Shown in pieces: positions 23,045 to 35,900 of a DNA stretch of 64,000 nucleotides; position 1 is the stretch's first letter; each line of letters begins with the position of its first letter. This DNA comes from Holothuria scabra (Eukaryota; Echinodermata; Holothuroidea; Aspidochirotida; Holothuriidae): the NCBI GenBank assembly GCA_037179385.1, contig CM074195.1:4954438-5018437 (forward strand), in the 5' to 3' direction. Position numbers and translations under genes: made by a program. Under the pieces are notes generated by a model that made no database searches, had not been told where the DNA came from, and worked only from the letters and a program-made list of their open reading frames with translations.

Positions 23045-23956
23045 GGCTAATTGGTTCGTAAGGTAGCAGGTGGTTTTTGGTCCTGTGCCAGTTTGCCCCA
23101 ATTAACATAACAGGTTGAGGGGCAAAGGAGGGCCAAGGCCCCATAAGATGCCCTGAAGTCCAAGCCCTAATCAAAAGTCAAACCACCAAAGCTTGACAAC
23201 AGCCCCAAACAATCAGATTCTACCACAGCCATGGAAAAACCTGTCAATGTTAACCTTAAAGCAGTGAAATGAGGGGGAGCTAACTACCCAATCTGGTAGA
23301 CAATTCCACTTGTTGACAACTCTATGGGAGAAACTAAACTTCATGATGTCAAGCCTTGCAAAAGGCTTTTCAAGCTTTTTACAATGCCCACGCACCCGAG
23401 AATTACCTTGAACCCTTTAATAACTACAAGTCAGAAGGGGATTCCTTTCACAAAGGAACTTGAAAACCTGGAGCATGTCTCCCCTAATCCTTCTCAGCTC
23501 CAAGGTGGTAAGCCCAAGATGTTTAAGCCTAGAATAATAAGGCAAATTTCTCACCTCAGGAATGAAGCGAGTGGCTCTCCTCTGGACCTGCTCTAAAAGA
23601 AACTTGTCCTTTTCATAGAAGGGACTCCAAGCCTGAGCTGCATAGTCAAGATGGGGTCTTACCAACTGCTTATACAAATTAAGCACAATATCCTTACTAA
23701 AATTGATGCAGTTCCTCTTGATCAATCCAAGCACTCTATTAGCCTTTACAGCAGTGGCTGCACACTGCCTTGATGACTTTTAATCCCCAGTAATTACAAC
23801 ACCCAGATCTTTCTCAGAGGTGACATTACTTAAAACACAACCATTCATGATATAATCATAGCTACCTGTAAAACTTTTGGGACCAAAATGAAGGACCTTA
23901 CACTTATCTGCATTAAAAGACATTTGCCAGGTCTGAGACCAAGAAAATAACCTATC

Positions 23957-24070
23957 CAGTGGCCCGTTCCACAAAGAGTTACGTACAATCTTAAGTTTGA
24001 TTCCCGGTACCTAAGTCAACAGTAAATCAAACTTAAGATTGTGCGTAACTCTTTGTGGAACGGGTCCCAG
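23957..24070. mobile_element. Palindromic MITE, copy 2, with CAG duplication
   Basis: A 108-bp near-perfect palindrome (23,960-24,067) flanked by CAG on both sides. In CR1 copy A the same position reads continuously through one CAG (about 17,668-17,670), so both the insertion and the 3-bp duplication are directly visible. Arms include GGCCCGTTCC, ACAAAGAGTTACG and CAATCTTAAGTTTGATT. The superfamily is not assigned. Confidence 0.85.
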
Positions 24071-24951
24071 ATCTTTCTGCAGCAGTAAGGCATCATCCAA
24101 AATGCTAATCTTCCTATAAAGCTTAGTACCATCTGCAAACTTACTTATACGAGATGTAAGAGAACTATCAATATCATTGATGAAAATTAAGAAAAGAAGT
24201 GGGCCAAGGACAGAACCCTGCGGTACTCCACTTGTGACTTCTTTCCAAGAGGAGAAGTTACCATTGACAGCAACTCTCTGAGATCTACCATGAAGCCACG
24301 AATTTATCCAATCAGCACAATTGCCCTGAACCCCTAACCTATGCAGTTTAACCTTTAGCCTACCTAATGGAACTTTATCAAAAGCCTTTGAAAAGTCAAG
24401 GTAAATGACATCAACGCCATACCCAGAATCAAGAGATGAAGAGACATCTTCAAGAAAGCTCAGTAAGTTAGTAACACAAGATCTGCTTGGCAGGAAACCA
24501 TTCTGTGACAGATTAAGTAACTCATTATCAAAAAGATACTTAAGTAAACTATCCTTAATCAAAGATTCCATAACTTTGCACACAATACTGGTTAAACTGA
24601 CAGGCCTGTAATTGCAAGGATTACTTCGATCCCCCTTCTTAAAAATTGGAGCAACATTTGCTACTGTACCCGCCAGTCAGTAGGAACAAAACTCGAATCC
24701 AGACACTTCTGAAAAATGATGGAAAGAGGAACTGACAAAATCTCAGAGCATTCACGTAAAATGGCTGGGTGGACACCATCTGGCCCAGGGGCCTTACTAG
24801 CTTTCAAACTCTTAAACTTTCTACAAACTTGTTCCTCTGAGAAAATGACATAACTGATTGAAGAAGAGACATCAGAACCCGTACAAGTCCCCAACAAAGA
24901 TGATTCCTCAGTAAAAACAGATACAAAATAGTCATTTAACAAATTAGCCAT
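24011..24951 (-). pseudogene. CR1 copy B reverse transcriptase fragments
   Basis: Two minus-strand frames (24,951-24,661 and 24,583-24,011) carry the fingers and palm. The second keeps an intact VPQGSVLGP block, unlike copy A, but has Asp-to-Gly at the second catalytic position and runs into the inserted MITE. A third piece at 23,734-23,417 holds the C-terminal DYAAQAWSPFYEKDK block. Confidence 0.8.
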
Positions 24952-25105
24952 ATCCTAATGGTCACTAACCAAAGTATTACAGTATCATCACCTTTGAGAG
25001 GCCCCACACCCTCCTTAAGCTTCTGCTTAGACCTCACATAGGCATGAAAAGTTTTGGGGTTTACCTTAATCTTCTTAGCCAACTGCTTTTCAATTGTCAA
25101 CAAGT

Positions 25106-26309
25106 TCACCCCAAAGACCTGTCATTGTATCAATATGCACCCAAGAGCCGACTAGTTTGCCCACTGAGCTGTTAAATTGACAAAATGATAATTTAGGCCT
25201 AAATATCTTATAGGCTATTTGATTCTCTTTTAGGTTGTATTGATTGATTTCATGATTTGACTTTGAGGTGATGAAACAAGTTCCATTTGTAATAAGTTTT
25301 ACGTTTATAAGTATTGTTTGGAATGTTGTAAATTTACTGTAGTTGAGTGACTTTTTTTTTTACCATTTTGTAGACTAACGTTACATTATTCTGTACGATT
25401 TCTGTGTTCACTTTTCTTTAGGAAATTTTGTTTCCATTTCAGTGTTTCATTTTGCTCTTTTTTTTTTTCATTTCTTTAGCTAGTATGTATCAAACCTGGA
25501 GCTATTCCAGGCTGCAGGCTCATTGCAAGGGTTTCACAGCAAAACCATAGCCATGCAGGCCTTGAATTTTGAAGTGTGCGAGTGTGATCACACACCATTA
25601 CTCACCTCAAATTACTGTGAAGAGTGTGTGATTTTTTGCACCCCTGAATGGGGATAGGCAGTTCATATAAATCTATTAACAACAGTCTACCACACTCCTC
25701 AATTTCCTGTCACCGTCAGTTCCCTTGTTGGCTATTATGAATACTCCCATATCACCAGAAATACTACACCGTGCCTGACCTAAAAACTCTGCTTGAACGA
25801 ACTGATTCTTCCCTTATCCTTGGTTTTCTCAAGCAAAGTAGACTTCATAGAAATTTCTGATAAGATTCCCGCTTTGCTATCCTTTTAGTTGAAATTGACC
25901 CCAAGTTTTCTTCTTTTACTTTTACTTTTTTGGTTTTACCACAGCATTTACTTTGTCTAACTTGGTGACACTATATGACACGTTTTCGTGTTGGTGTGTC
26001 GTTAAACCTAAGTAAGCCTATCTAACTAACTAACTAACCTTAATTTCTTGAGTCCTGGCAATTTGTAGCACACCTGGAATATCTAAAACTCAAGGCCTGG
26101 CTATGGTAAAGTGTATGGTTTTGCAGCAAAACCTTGCATACAGAAGGGGTTAATGTACATTCATAAATACTTTTTGAGAATGCTGGCTTGTGATTGGTCA
26201 GTTATCCATGTTCTAATCCAGTGTAGAGACATAGGGGTGTATGGAGAGAAAGTTTTCGATCAACATGACCATAAACACAGCTACTGTAGCTTTGCTGACA
26301 AGCCTCAAG
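25106..26309. other. Non-coding DNA upstream of SLC66A1
   Basis: No gene is visible. A CTAA-tailed repeat end lies at about 25,958-26,040 (GTTGGTGTGTCGTTAAACC and then CTAA units), resembling the 3' end of a LINE or SINE. AAG|GTATGT at 26,307-26,313 is a good splice donor and might close a 5' untranslated exon of SLC66A1. Confidence 0.4.
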
Positions 26310-26550
26310 GTATGTAGGCTTGACTACATAGATTTAGGTCACATACATAGCACACATACTAGCCCAACTACTTCAAAATGGTGCCTGACATTTTAAGCAA
26401 TTAAGGCATACGACTGTAATTTACCCCATAACTGTCCAACTTAAAATGTAAATATATTTCGTTGACCGCAATGTTGTGTGTACATTGAAACGAGTAAATT
26501 AGGTCCTAATCAGATTTCAGACCTTTAATTGGGGTCTCTCAGCGTATGCG

Positions 26551-26558
26551 TGACGTCA
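26551..26558 (+). promoter_or_regulatory. Consensus CRE (TGACGTCA)
   Basis: The full palindromic cyclic-AMP response element TGACGTCA lies about 200 bases upstream of the SLC66A1 start codon exon. CREB/ATF proteins bind this site. An inverted CCAAT motif (ATTGG) lies at about 26,191. Whether this region is the promoter or the intron before the first coding exon is not settled by the sequence. Confidence 0.3.
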
Positions 26559-26758
26559 TAGCCTGTTCGAATCTGATGTAGTTACATGGGCACCATTGAC
26601 TTTATTCCATAAATACAGTATTCTCACTTTCATCCATGTTATTGTGGATTGATTTATTCTGATAAATATTTTGTACAATTTAGACATAATTTATTGTTTC
26701 ATGTACAATATTTTAATGTTGTCATGTACTGTATGTTGTTTTTATGTTTTGGTTACAG

Positions 26759-26938
26759 GATGGAGAATACATATTTAATGCTGAAACAAATACCTCATCA
26801 TGCAACCTTGGAATGCAATTCAACATATCACAATTGGACTTGGACAATATTCGGTGAATGTGTAACTGACAGAGCTGAATTTGCTGGTTTCGTGTTTGGA
26901 CTCATTTCCATTGGATTTTGGCTGATTGTATTTTTTCC
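26759..26938 (+). CDS. SLC66A1: SLC66A1 coding exon 1
   Basis: The acceptor TTGGTTACAG precedes G-ATG, so the start codon is one base into the exon and the 5' UTR must come from an upstream exon. It encodes residues 1-59 plus two bases of Pro60: a lumenal N-terminus with NST and NWT N-glycosylation sequons, then helix 1 (FAGFVFGLISIGFWLIVFF). The donor is CC|GTGAGT. Confidence 0.85.
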
Positions 26939-29900
26939 GTGAGTCTTTCATTCTCTACTAGGGCTGCCATTGTGCAGGGATTCCTCACTACATGAGACCA
27001 TGAGGAAATAGTAAAAAGCTACCGTACTTGCAAGTGCAGTAGTTACAGCTATTTCTTCTCTCAAATCCTTCCTCTTCCAAAGCCAGCCCAAAATTCCTAA
27101 GCTACAGTATGCTGTTTTCTGTTGCAGAAAAATCTCAAAAAACATTTGTCTTCGTGTTTCTGAAATTATCACAGATTGTAAGCTACAATACTTTACCATG
27201 CAATAGTTTTGGGTAGAGTTTTCTGCCCTTGATAAAATAAGCATTTTTGGTAATGTTTTCATCTACAGTCCTTGCAAGACCTTGATATTCCTATTTTTCA
27301 ACATCTCAACTGTATTTTTCAGACATCTTTATATTCCAGCAATAATGTAAAGTACTTTTGTACTGAAAGAGTGTACTTTGGCACCGAAAATAATGTACTT
27401 TGGTGCCAACAATAATGTTCTTCTTTGGCCTTTCTGAAAATATACTTTGGTGCTGATTTAAGTGTGCTTTGGGGGAGATGAAAATGTACTTTTGCACCAA
27501 CAATACAGGCTATTTTGGGGCCGTTTTCACGGAACATAGAGATGTAACCTTGGAAGTTGCAAAACAAAACCACATTGATATCGGAAGCATAATGTTACAA
27601 GAGAAGCTTTGTTTTCAGATATTAAATACACTTTTCTCTCTTTGTTTGTTTTACAGACAATTTTATGAATCTTACAAGACTGGAAATGCAGACCAAGCAA
27701 TTGCACCTCTCTTTTTAATAATGGGGCTGTTGGGCGATGCTTCAAATTTAATAGGGTGTCTACTTTCTCATCAACTCCAAACACAGGTACAGTATGCAGA
27801 CCTACCATACATTAACTCAGGATTGCAGAATCTTTATTCCATGTTCAAGTACTAATTGTCAAAATCTATGTGATCATTGTTTATGCTAAGCTGCTTTGAC
27901 ACAATTTTGATACAAGGGTTTGTCAATTTGTTGCACTGATGTTTGTGGGAAAGAATGAAAAAAAGAGTTAAACTTTTCCCACATTTGATGTGTTTACAGT
28001 CTCATTGGTGTTGGTGTGTTGTTAAATCTTATCTATTAAACTAACTCAAGAAACTGATTTCCAAAGAGTCAAATTTTCTCATATTGAGTGTATTGACTCA
28101 ATGTATGATTTCTGAGAGGGGAAACATTGTATGTGATTCATGGCACTTTGTTGGGCTTCTTTTGTAGGGGACTTCTTCAACTCTGCAGATGTTTTTTTTT
28201 TCTATTTTAATCTTTATGAAAATGGGAAATTCATCTACAGTATGTGTGTAAATTAGATGCATTTCTTTTGTTAATTTAGCATTACAGTTTGGTTCATACT
28301 TACACCAGATGTTATCTTATAGATGTTCTGTACAGTATAGTTGAGTTAGCTTTAGGTTGTGCAGGACTGGCTGCATGGTCAAGTGGTCAGAACATCTGAC
28401 TTTCAGCTGGGAGGTCTTGAGTAAAATCAAGAATGGGTCATGCAGAGACTTTAAAAATGGAACCTACTGCCATTGTGCTCAGCATAAGTTCTTGAGTAGG
28501 GAAAACAAGCCAGTGAAACACAACTGGAAGAAATGCTCTCCCCCTCCCCTGTATTCAGTTTGTGAAATGCCAAACTTGGCATATGCTACAGAATATAATG
28601 TGTAATACTGTAACTATTAAAATCTGCAGGTTTGACTTTGAAGTATTCTGAACTGTAGCAGCAAAAAGAACTTTTGTCATACCCTTCCTCCAGAGTTATG
28701 GGCTGTTAAAAAAGTCAAATCAATGAGAGCTTAATTTTTCCAGCTGGAAATCACTTAAAGTGCAATAAACCTGTCAAAAGTTGTGGAATTTTTATTTACA
28801 GGTCATTGATCCACTTAGAAAGGTCAATCAATTTTGTTACTTGTGACCATTCAGTGTGACCACTTGAAAATCTGTTGTGAACAGAAAAATCTGAGCAGCT
28901 ATTGAAGTCTTCTATACGTGTTGTCCATCACCCTTGATTTGTCTCAACTTCATTGTCTTGCAATTCTTAGACCTCATTTTCAGTGAAATTGAGGGTCCAA
29001 TCAAGATGTACTGTGGTGTAAAATCACCCATTTCATACACTATGTAAGCAAAGAATTTGAAAATATAAAGCTGATGGACCCGCTTTGTGCCCGACAAAAT
29101 CAGACCATCCCTTTTACTGTTCAGATTCTTCAATACCTTTCTTTTTACAGATTTATGTAGCATACTATTACATCCTTGCAGACGTCTGCATCTTGTCTCA
29201 ATTTATGTACTACAAGATAAAAAACAGAAGAAAAGTCAAAGTTTTAACAGGTCAGAAAGTTTTGTTTGTTTTTCCATACTTACCAACTGATCCATTTTAA
29301 ATTGAACCATTCTATTTACTGTGCATTAAAACCATGAAAAACAGAAAGACATTCCAATGTTTTACCTTATAATACAGTAATATTAAAAATAAAATAATCC
29401 TTAAAATATTCAAAATGATTATGAAGCAGCTTGGAAACAATGATGTCACATTTTGCATTCACCTAAGGGATTTCACATTGATTGCATACTGTACATGTTT
29501 AAAGGAAAAGAAGAGTGTAGTTCCTTGGAACCCTCCCATCGAGGGAAGTGTTCATACACTCTCTGAGCACTCCTCAGTTATCTGCTGTATATATTCCACT
29601 TTCTGTAATAGATGACAGTATAGGGAAGAAGATCTACTGTATCATTGTGATAAGATGTGACAGTATTCACTCATTCTGTCAATTAATTCAATCAATCAAT
29701 GAAGTTTTGATGTTCCATTGTACACCAATTGTTTGAAAAGGATAGATTTACATCATTACTGTATGCAGTCCTTGGTAGTTCTGATTGCTCATCTAGAGTA
29801 CTGCCACGAAGATCAGCACACACTGTTAGAAACAAACAAACTGTTGATAGCAAACTCAATGCTTTTTGGTCAATGACAGAAGTTGAATCTTTAGAATTTT

Positions 29901-32900
29901 TAAAAAAGGAAGACATTAAAAACGGGACCTGCTGCCATTGTGCGTGGTGCTCAGCATAAGCAGTGTAGCTCAAGAAAAACAAGCCAGTAAGCCGCAACTG
30001 GAAGAAAGGCTCGACTTGAACCAATAAGCCCTTTCATGATTACAACTGCGCATGACAGAACAAAGGTCATCCGGTATCACTCGCTCATTTGTATCACTGT
30101 GTGTACGTACATTTTGCAATAGCAGGCTACACAAGATTACACTTGACTTGTGGGATTTGGGTTAAAAGCTTAAAATTCAGGTAAGAGGGCCTACTATTAC
30201 TCCGTAGGATTTAGGAATGAATTTTGCTTTGGGTCTATGGTTAAAAAAAAAAACCTAGAGTTACCTTGGCCTATGATTTTCGTCTATTACAATCGATCTT
30301 AGGCGCGCTATCTCCATTGAACACCCATGTGCTAACACGGTATAACGGTTAGTGCAACATTACTATAGCACTTGAACGTTATATGAAGTTACACTCCAAA
30401 TCACAGTCTTGGGCTGAGGTAAGTTACAACTGAGCCTGGGCGAAGCAAGTCCTGGATAGATATACTGTGAGATTTTTTTTATGAAGGTAAAAAGCCGAGA
30501 CTTAACTTTTTAGGCCTAGGCTATAGCAGTAGCAGTAAGGCGACCTATACAACGTACGAAGTCTACGAACTTACGAACGAAGCCTACTTTAGGCCTTTGT
30601 ATCATGTAGCATGGTAATAAAACTTCAAGCGTAGAAATAACCCCCTGGTGCTCATCCTAGCTCTTGTAGCTTAGGAATTTTTTTCACGAAATTTGGTATT
30701 CCTTGACTAGGCCTAGCCTACGGTATTTAGCCTAGCAGAGAGCTTGAGAACTGTCAGTTCGTACTTCCACGGGAACGGAAAATTTTTTTGAGATTTTGCA
30801 CATTCAAAAACTTTGAACTCAGCCAGTATCTAAGGAAAATTTATGAGTGATACTTTAAAACAACTTTCAGGCGATACTAAACGTTTTGCCCCATTTAGAG
30901 ATGTGATTTTTCGAAGCTGCTTTTGGTTCATGTCTGTGTTGTTTATTGTAGGCATGCATACGTAACGTAACGATGGTATGCACAGGCGGCGGCCTGTGAC
31001 TAGTGTTGTTATGTGTTGCTATACCGAATGACCTTTGACCCGGGAGGCCGATTTGTAATCATGAAAGGGCTTATTGGTTAGAAACTGGGCCATAAAACTC
31101 CATCTAACTAACTACTAATTTAGAATTTTTGGTGTGTATTCAACTTAATTAACCCCTCCCACTGGTGGGACTTACTTTTGATTTCATGTCTATTGCTCAG
31201 AAAACATCCTTAAGTGTTCTTTTTGTTTGTCACCTGTTACGAGACGACATCAACCAGATTGAATCCACGGACGAGCAAGTGGAAAGTTCTAGAAAGTACT
31301 AGCTTCGGCGTTTTCTCTCGAGCATATTGAACGGGTAACCCCAGAGAACATTCGCACAGTTACGAGAATGTACGATCACCTACTGGAAACTACTGTATGA
31401 TGTAATGGCCTAATAATAGCCAACTTGTGGTTATGGGTTACTGAGCCCAGAACGTTCGCTGTTTGTTTTGTACGAGATCAAACGAGACGTTTCCATAAGA
31501 GTGAGTTCCAGACTTTTCTGGAAGAACTACCAGGCATATAAAAGGTCATACAAGAAGGGTGACAAAGAGAGAAGTGAACAGAAGATACACAGATAATACA
31601 GAGACCAGACGCCTGCTTCGCCGCTTAACGCTGTAATTGTGTCGCCATTTACCGATCACTATAGTCTTCATCCTGCCTTCGCGGAAACGAGTCCTACGCT
31701 GTGCTGCTGTACAATCGACGATAACAACACTACCCCTTGGACAAAGAGTGATACCTTAAGCTGTAAAAGATTGTAAGTAGATTTAAGATTAATTGTTGTA
31801 AATTTAAGGAAGTAAGAGGTGAATAATAATTAAGTTGCTGATTTTAATCTCGCTCTTCTGTGGTCTTTCGCTGTTATTGGTTTGAATTGCGACCAAGCCG
31901 TAACAGAATTGGGGGCCTATCCGGGAAAGAATTATACTACCAGGTAGAAAATTCGAGAAATTTCGTTGTAATTTGCAACTGTATTGTCCAGACTTCTTAG
32001 TTGTTTGTGAGTGCCTGACACAACCTCAAAATGCCATTCGATTTGGATAAATTCGTGGCTAGCCCCTCAATTGAGGAGCTTAACTCACTAAAAAAGTCTG
32101 AGATTGTAAAAGTCGCAAAACACTATGGCGTTGAATTTCAGCCATTAATGCGGAAGGACGAGATTAAGAGATACATTGTAGAGTATCTGGTAGATGAAAG
32201 TATTCTGCCCATTACAGTGCTCGAGACAATCATGACCGTGCCAACTGACAATGCATTTGAATTGAAAAAGCTCGAGTTGGAAATGAATAAGGAGGTTAGA
32301 TTGAAAGAATTGGAAAAAGAAAGGGAAGAAAAGGAAAGAGAGATGCAAATGCAAAGAGAAGAAAGGGAAAAGGCTAGAGAGCATGAATTTAGGTTGAAAC
32401 AACTGGAGTTAGGGGTCATAAAAGGCCCAGAACCTAGTAAAATTGGCACAGATACTGGGCGATTTGATGTCTCTAAGCACGTAAAATTTGTGCCCAAATT
32501 TCAGGAGGATAATGTGGAGAAATTTTTCAACCACTTTGAAAAACTGGGTGAACAGTTAAAGTGGCCCAGAGATAAATGGTCGATACTCATTCAGAGTAAT
32601 TTTACTGGCAAGGCCCAGGAAGTGTATTCCGCTCTGTCAATAGAGGACAGCATGGATTACGATAAAGTCAAAAAGGCCATATTACAAGCCTATGAATTAG
32701 TACCCGAGGCGTATCGCCAAAAATTTAGAAAATATCGTAAGGCGGATACACAAACATATGTAGAGTTTGCCTATCAAAAAGAAAGGCATTTCGATAGATG
32801 GTGTGATTCTAAAAAGGTCTCCACATTTGAAGCCTTACGACAACTGATGCTGGTCGAGGAATTTAAACGGTGTGTGAGTGATGACATAAAGACTCACCTT

Positions 32901-35900
32901 GAGGAACAAAAGGTAGACAAATTGAAAGAAGTGGCAAATTTGGCTGATCAGTATGCACTTACCCATAAGTTTGGTAAAGTAGGTCAGACTCAAAACAAGG
33001 GTCAGTTTAACAGGCCAAATAAAAAATATGGCAATGGCACCAGTGGTGACACAGCAGGTAAAGTTAGTGGATCTCAGTCTGGTTCCCTCTCTCCAACAAA
33101 TTCTGGTAAAAAACAACCAGATTCTAGTCGTCAAAAGAACGACCAGGTCAGCTCAAATAAAGCTGCCTTTAAAGACATAGTTTGTGGTTTCTGTCACAAA
33201 AAGGGCCACATATTGGCAAATTGCTTTCAATTGGCAAAATTAAAGGAGACTGAAACAGCTCCAAATGCCTTAGCCAATGCAGAAAATTCTCCAGAGGTAG
33301 TCGTGACTTTACGGCCTAATTCTAATGTCCAAATTAAGGAAGAATACCTTCCATTCGTGTCTGAGGGTTTTATTTCCCTAGATGGGGATTCAGCTCATCC
33401 ACCCGTCAAAATTAAAATTTTGCGTGACACAGGCGCAACTCAGTCGTTGCTTCTTGATGGAGTTTTGCCATTAACGGACTCTACTTCCACAGGGGCAAAT
33501 GTACTAATTCAGGGGGTTGAGTGTGGATTTAGTTCTGTCCCTCTTCACAAAATTAATTTGAAGTCAGATTTAGTTTCTGGGTCGGTCATAGTAGGGGTCA
33601 GACCTACTCTACCTGTAAAGGGGGTATCTCTGTTGCTAGGCAATGACCTAGCTGGTGGAAAGGTAGTCGCCAATGCAATTTTGACAGATAAACCATGTGA
33701 CTATAACAACACAGAGCAATTAGAAAAGGAATTTCCAGATTTATTCCCAGCCTGTGCTGTCACGAGAGCTATGTCACAAAAGCTTGCTATGGATGATAAT
33801 CTTAAACATCCAGCCTCCAAAAGTGAGGATACAGTTTCCAAAAGTGAAACAAGTAGGGAATCATGTAAGGATGATAATCTTGAACATCCACTCTCTAAAA
33901 GTGAGGGTATGATTTCTGAAAAGAAGGATGGTAAATTTAAGCCTCCGCCCTCTAAAATTGAGGAATTAGTTCCTAAAAATGGAACAGCACTCCCAAAAGT
34001 GGAGTCAGAGTCCAAAGAGGACTCTAATCAGAATATTGATGAAAGTGAAGATTCCTGGTTTGATCTCAGCCAAACTTTTATGGCGAATCTTCAGGATTGT
34101 GAGTCTCCTGTCCCCACACATGGTGAGGGTATAGAACAGGAAAGAAACATGTCTGACACACTCCATAAAGACCAGTTGTCAGTCCAACAACAACATGATG
34201 AAGAGCTTCAGCCACTAATTGCTGGTGCCCTCACTGAGGATGAGTCGAAAGACGTCCCAGTGTGTTTTTACCTTAAGAACGGTATTTTGATGCGTAAATG
34301 GCGACCACCTGATGCACCCTTAGATGAAGACTGGCGCATTTACCATCAAATTGTGGTACCTAGGGTGTATCGAAAGGAGATACTGAGTATTGCTCATGAA
34401 ATGCCATTTGCAGGGCACCTAGGGGTCAATAAGACTTACCACAAAATTCTAAATCACTTTTATTGGCCTAAGCTTAAGAGTGATGTGGCCAAATTTTGTA
34501 AGACTTGTCATTCATGTCAAATGGTTGGGAAGCCGAATCAGAATATTCCGGCTGCACCCTTAAAGCCAATTCCTGCTTTTGAAGAGCCATTTAGTAGAGT
34601 CATTATTGATTGTGTAGGTCCTCTACCTAAGAGCAGGGCAGGACATCAATATATATTAACCATAATGTGTGCTTCGACAAGGTTTCCAGAGGCAATACCT
34701 CTAAGAAATATTAAGGCTCGGACAGTCTTACAAGCTTTACTTAAATTTTTCACATTGTTTGGGTTACCTAAGGAGATCCAATCAGATCAAGGATCTAATT
34801 TCATGTCAACTGTATTCCAACAGATGTTGTATGAATTAGGCATTGACCAAATTAAGTCTTCGGCTTATCATCCCGAAAGCCAAGGAGCTTTAGAAAGGTT
34901 TCACCAAACATTGAAAAATATGTTAAAGACATATATCTTCATGACAATGAGAAAGATTGGGATGAAGGCATTCCATTTGAAATATTTGCTGTCAGGGAGT
35001 CTGTACAGGAGTCACTTGGGTTCAGTCCATTTGAACTCATCTTCGGACACACAGTTCGTGGACCATTGAAATTATTAAAGGAGAAGTGGTTATCAGATCC
35101 AGGTGAAAACATACATCTGCTTGATTATGTATCCCGCTTTAAAGAGCGTTTTCACAGAGCATGTGAACTGGATCAAGAAAATCTGAGGAGTTCTCAGGAA
35201 AAAAATGAAGGCGTGGTTTGATAAGACCACTGTGGAAAGAGAGTTTAAGCCTGGTGAGAAGGTGTTGGTGTTTTTGCCTGTGTCTGGTCAGCCACTTCAA
35301 GCTCGCTTTCAAGGACCTTATGTCGTTGAAAGAAAGGTCAATGACAGAGACTATGTCATCTTGACGCCTGACAAGCGTAAATCGAAGAGAGTTTGTCACA
35401 TTAATATGATGAAAAAGTATTATGAAAGAGAGGATTGTGACATTTGTAAGGATGAAAGTGTACATGATGTGAATGTCAATGTTAATGATACATGTGATCA
35501 AGTGTGTATCATCAGTGTTGATCAAGAATTCAATGATAATGATGAGATTAATGCTGATGATGTTCCTGATATGTGTATTAAGTTAAAAAAAAAAATCTGA
35601 TGTATTGAGTAATCTTTATCAGAGGTTAAGTCATCTAGATGACAAAGAAAGATCAGAAATGAAATCATTAATCAATGAATATGTATGCTTGTTCTCAGAT
35701 GGTCCTACTCGGACAGATTTGATTGAACATGATGTTGATGTGGGAGAGGCTGCACCAATCAAGCAGCACCCTTATCGAGTTAACCCTCGAAAACGACAAC
35801 ATCTCAGGGATGAGGTTCGTTACATGTTAGAACATGATATTATAGAACCCAGTAACAGTGAATGGTCTTCCCCATGTATATTGGTCCCAAAGCCAGACGG

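Larger units (their letters stand above)
23103..25105 (-). mobile_element. CR1-type LINE, copy B, 5'-truncated
   Basis: This copy covers only the RT half and the 3' end, which shares GGGGCAAAGGAGGG and CCCCATAAGATGCCCTG with copy A and finishes in two AACAT units. RT motifs read PGPDGVHPAILRECSE, FLPSRSCVTNLL, DVIYLDFSKAFDKVPLG and GVPQGSVLGPLLFLIF. The catalytic motif is KFADGTKLY instead of FADD (about 24,128-24,142), and the frame is broken in several places. A palindromic MITE is inserted at 23,960-24,067. Divergence from copy A, judged by eye, is high enough for an old separate insertion. Confidence 0.85.
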
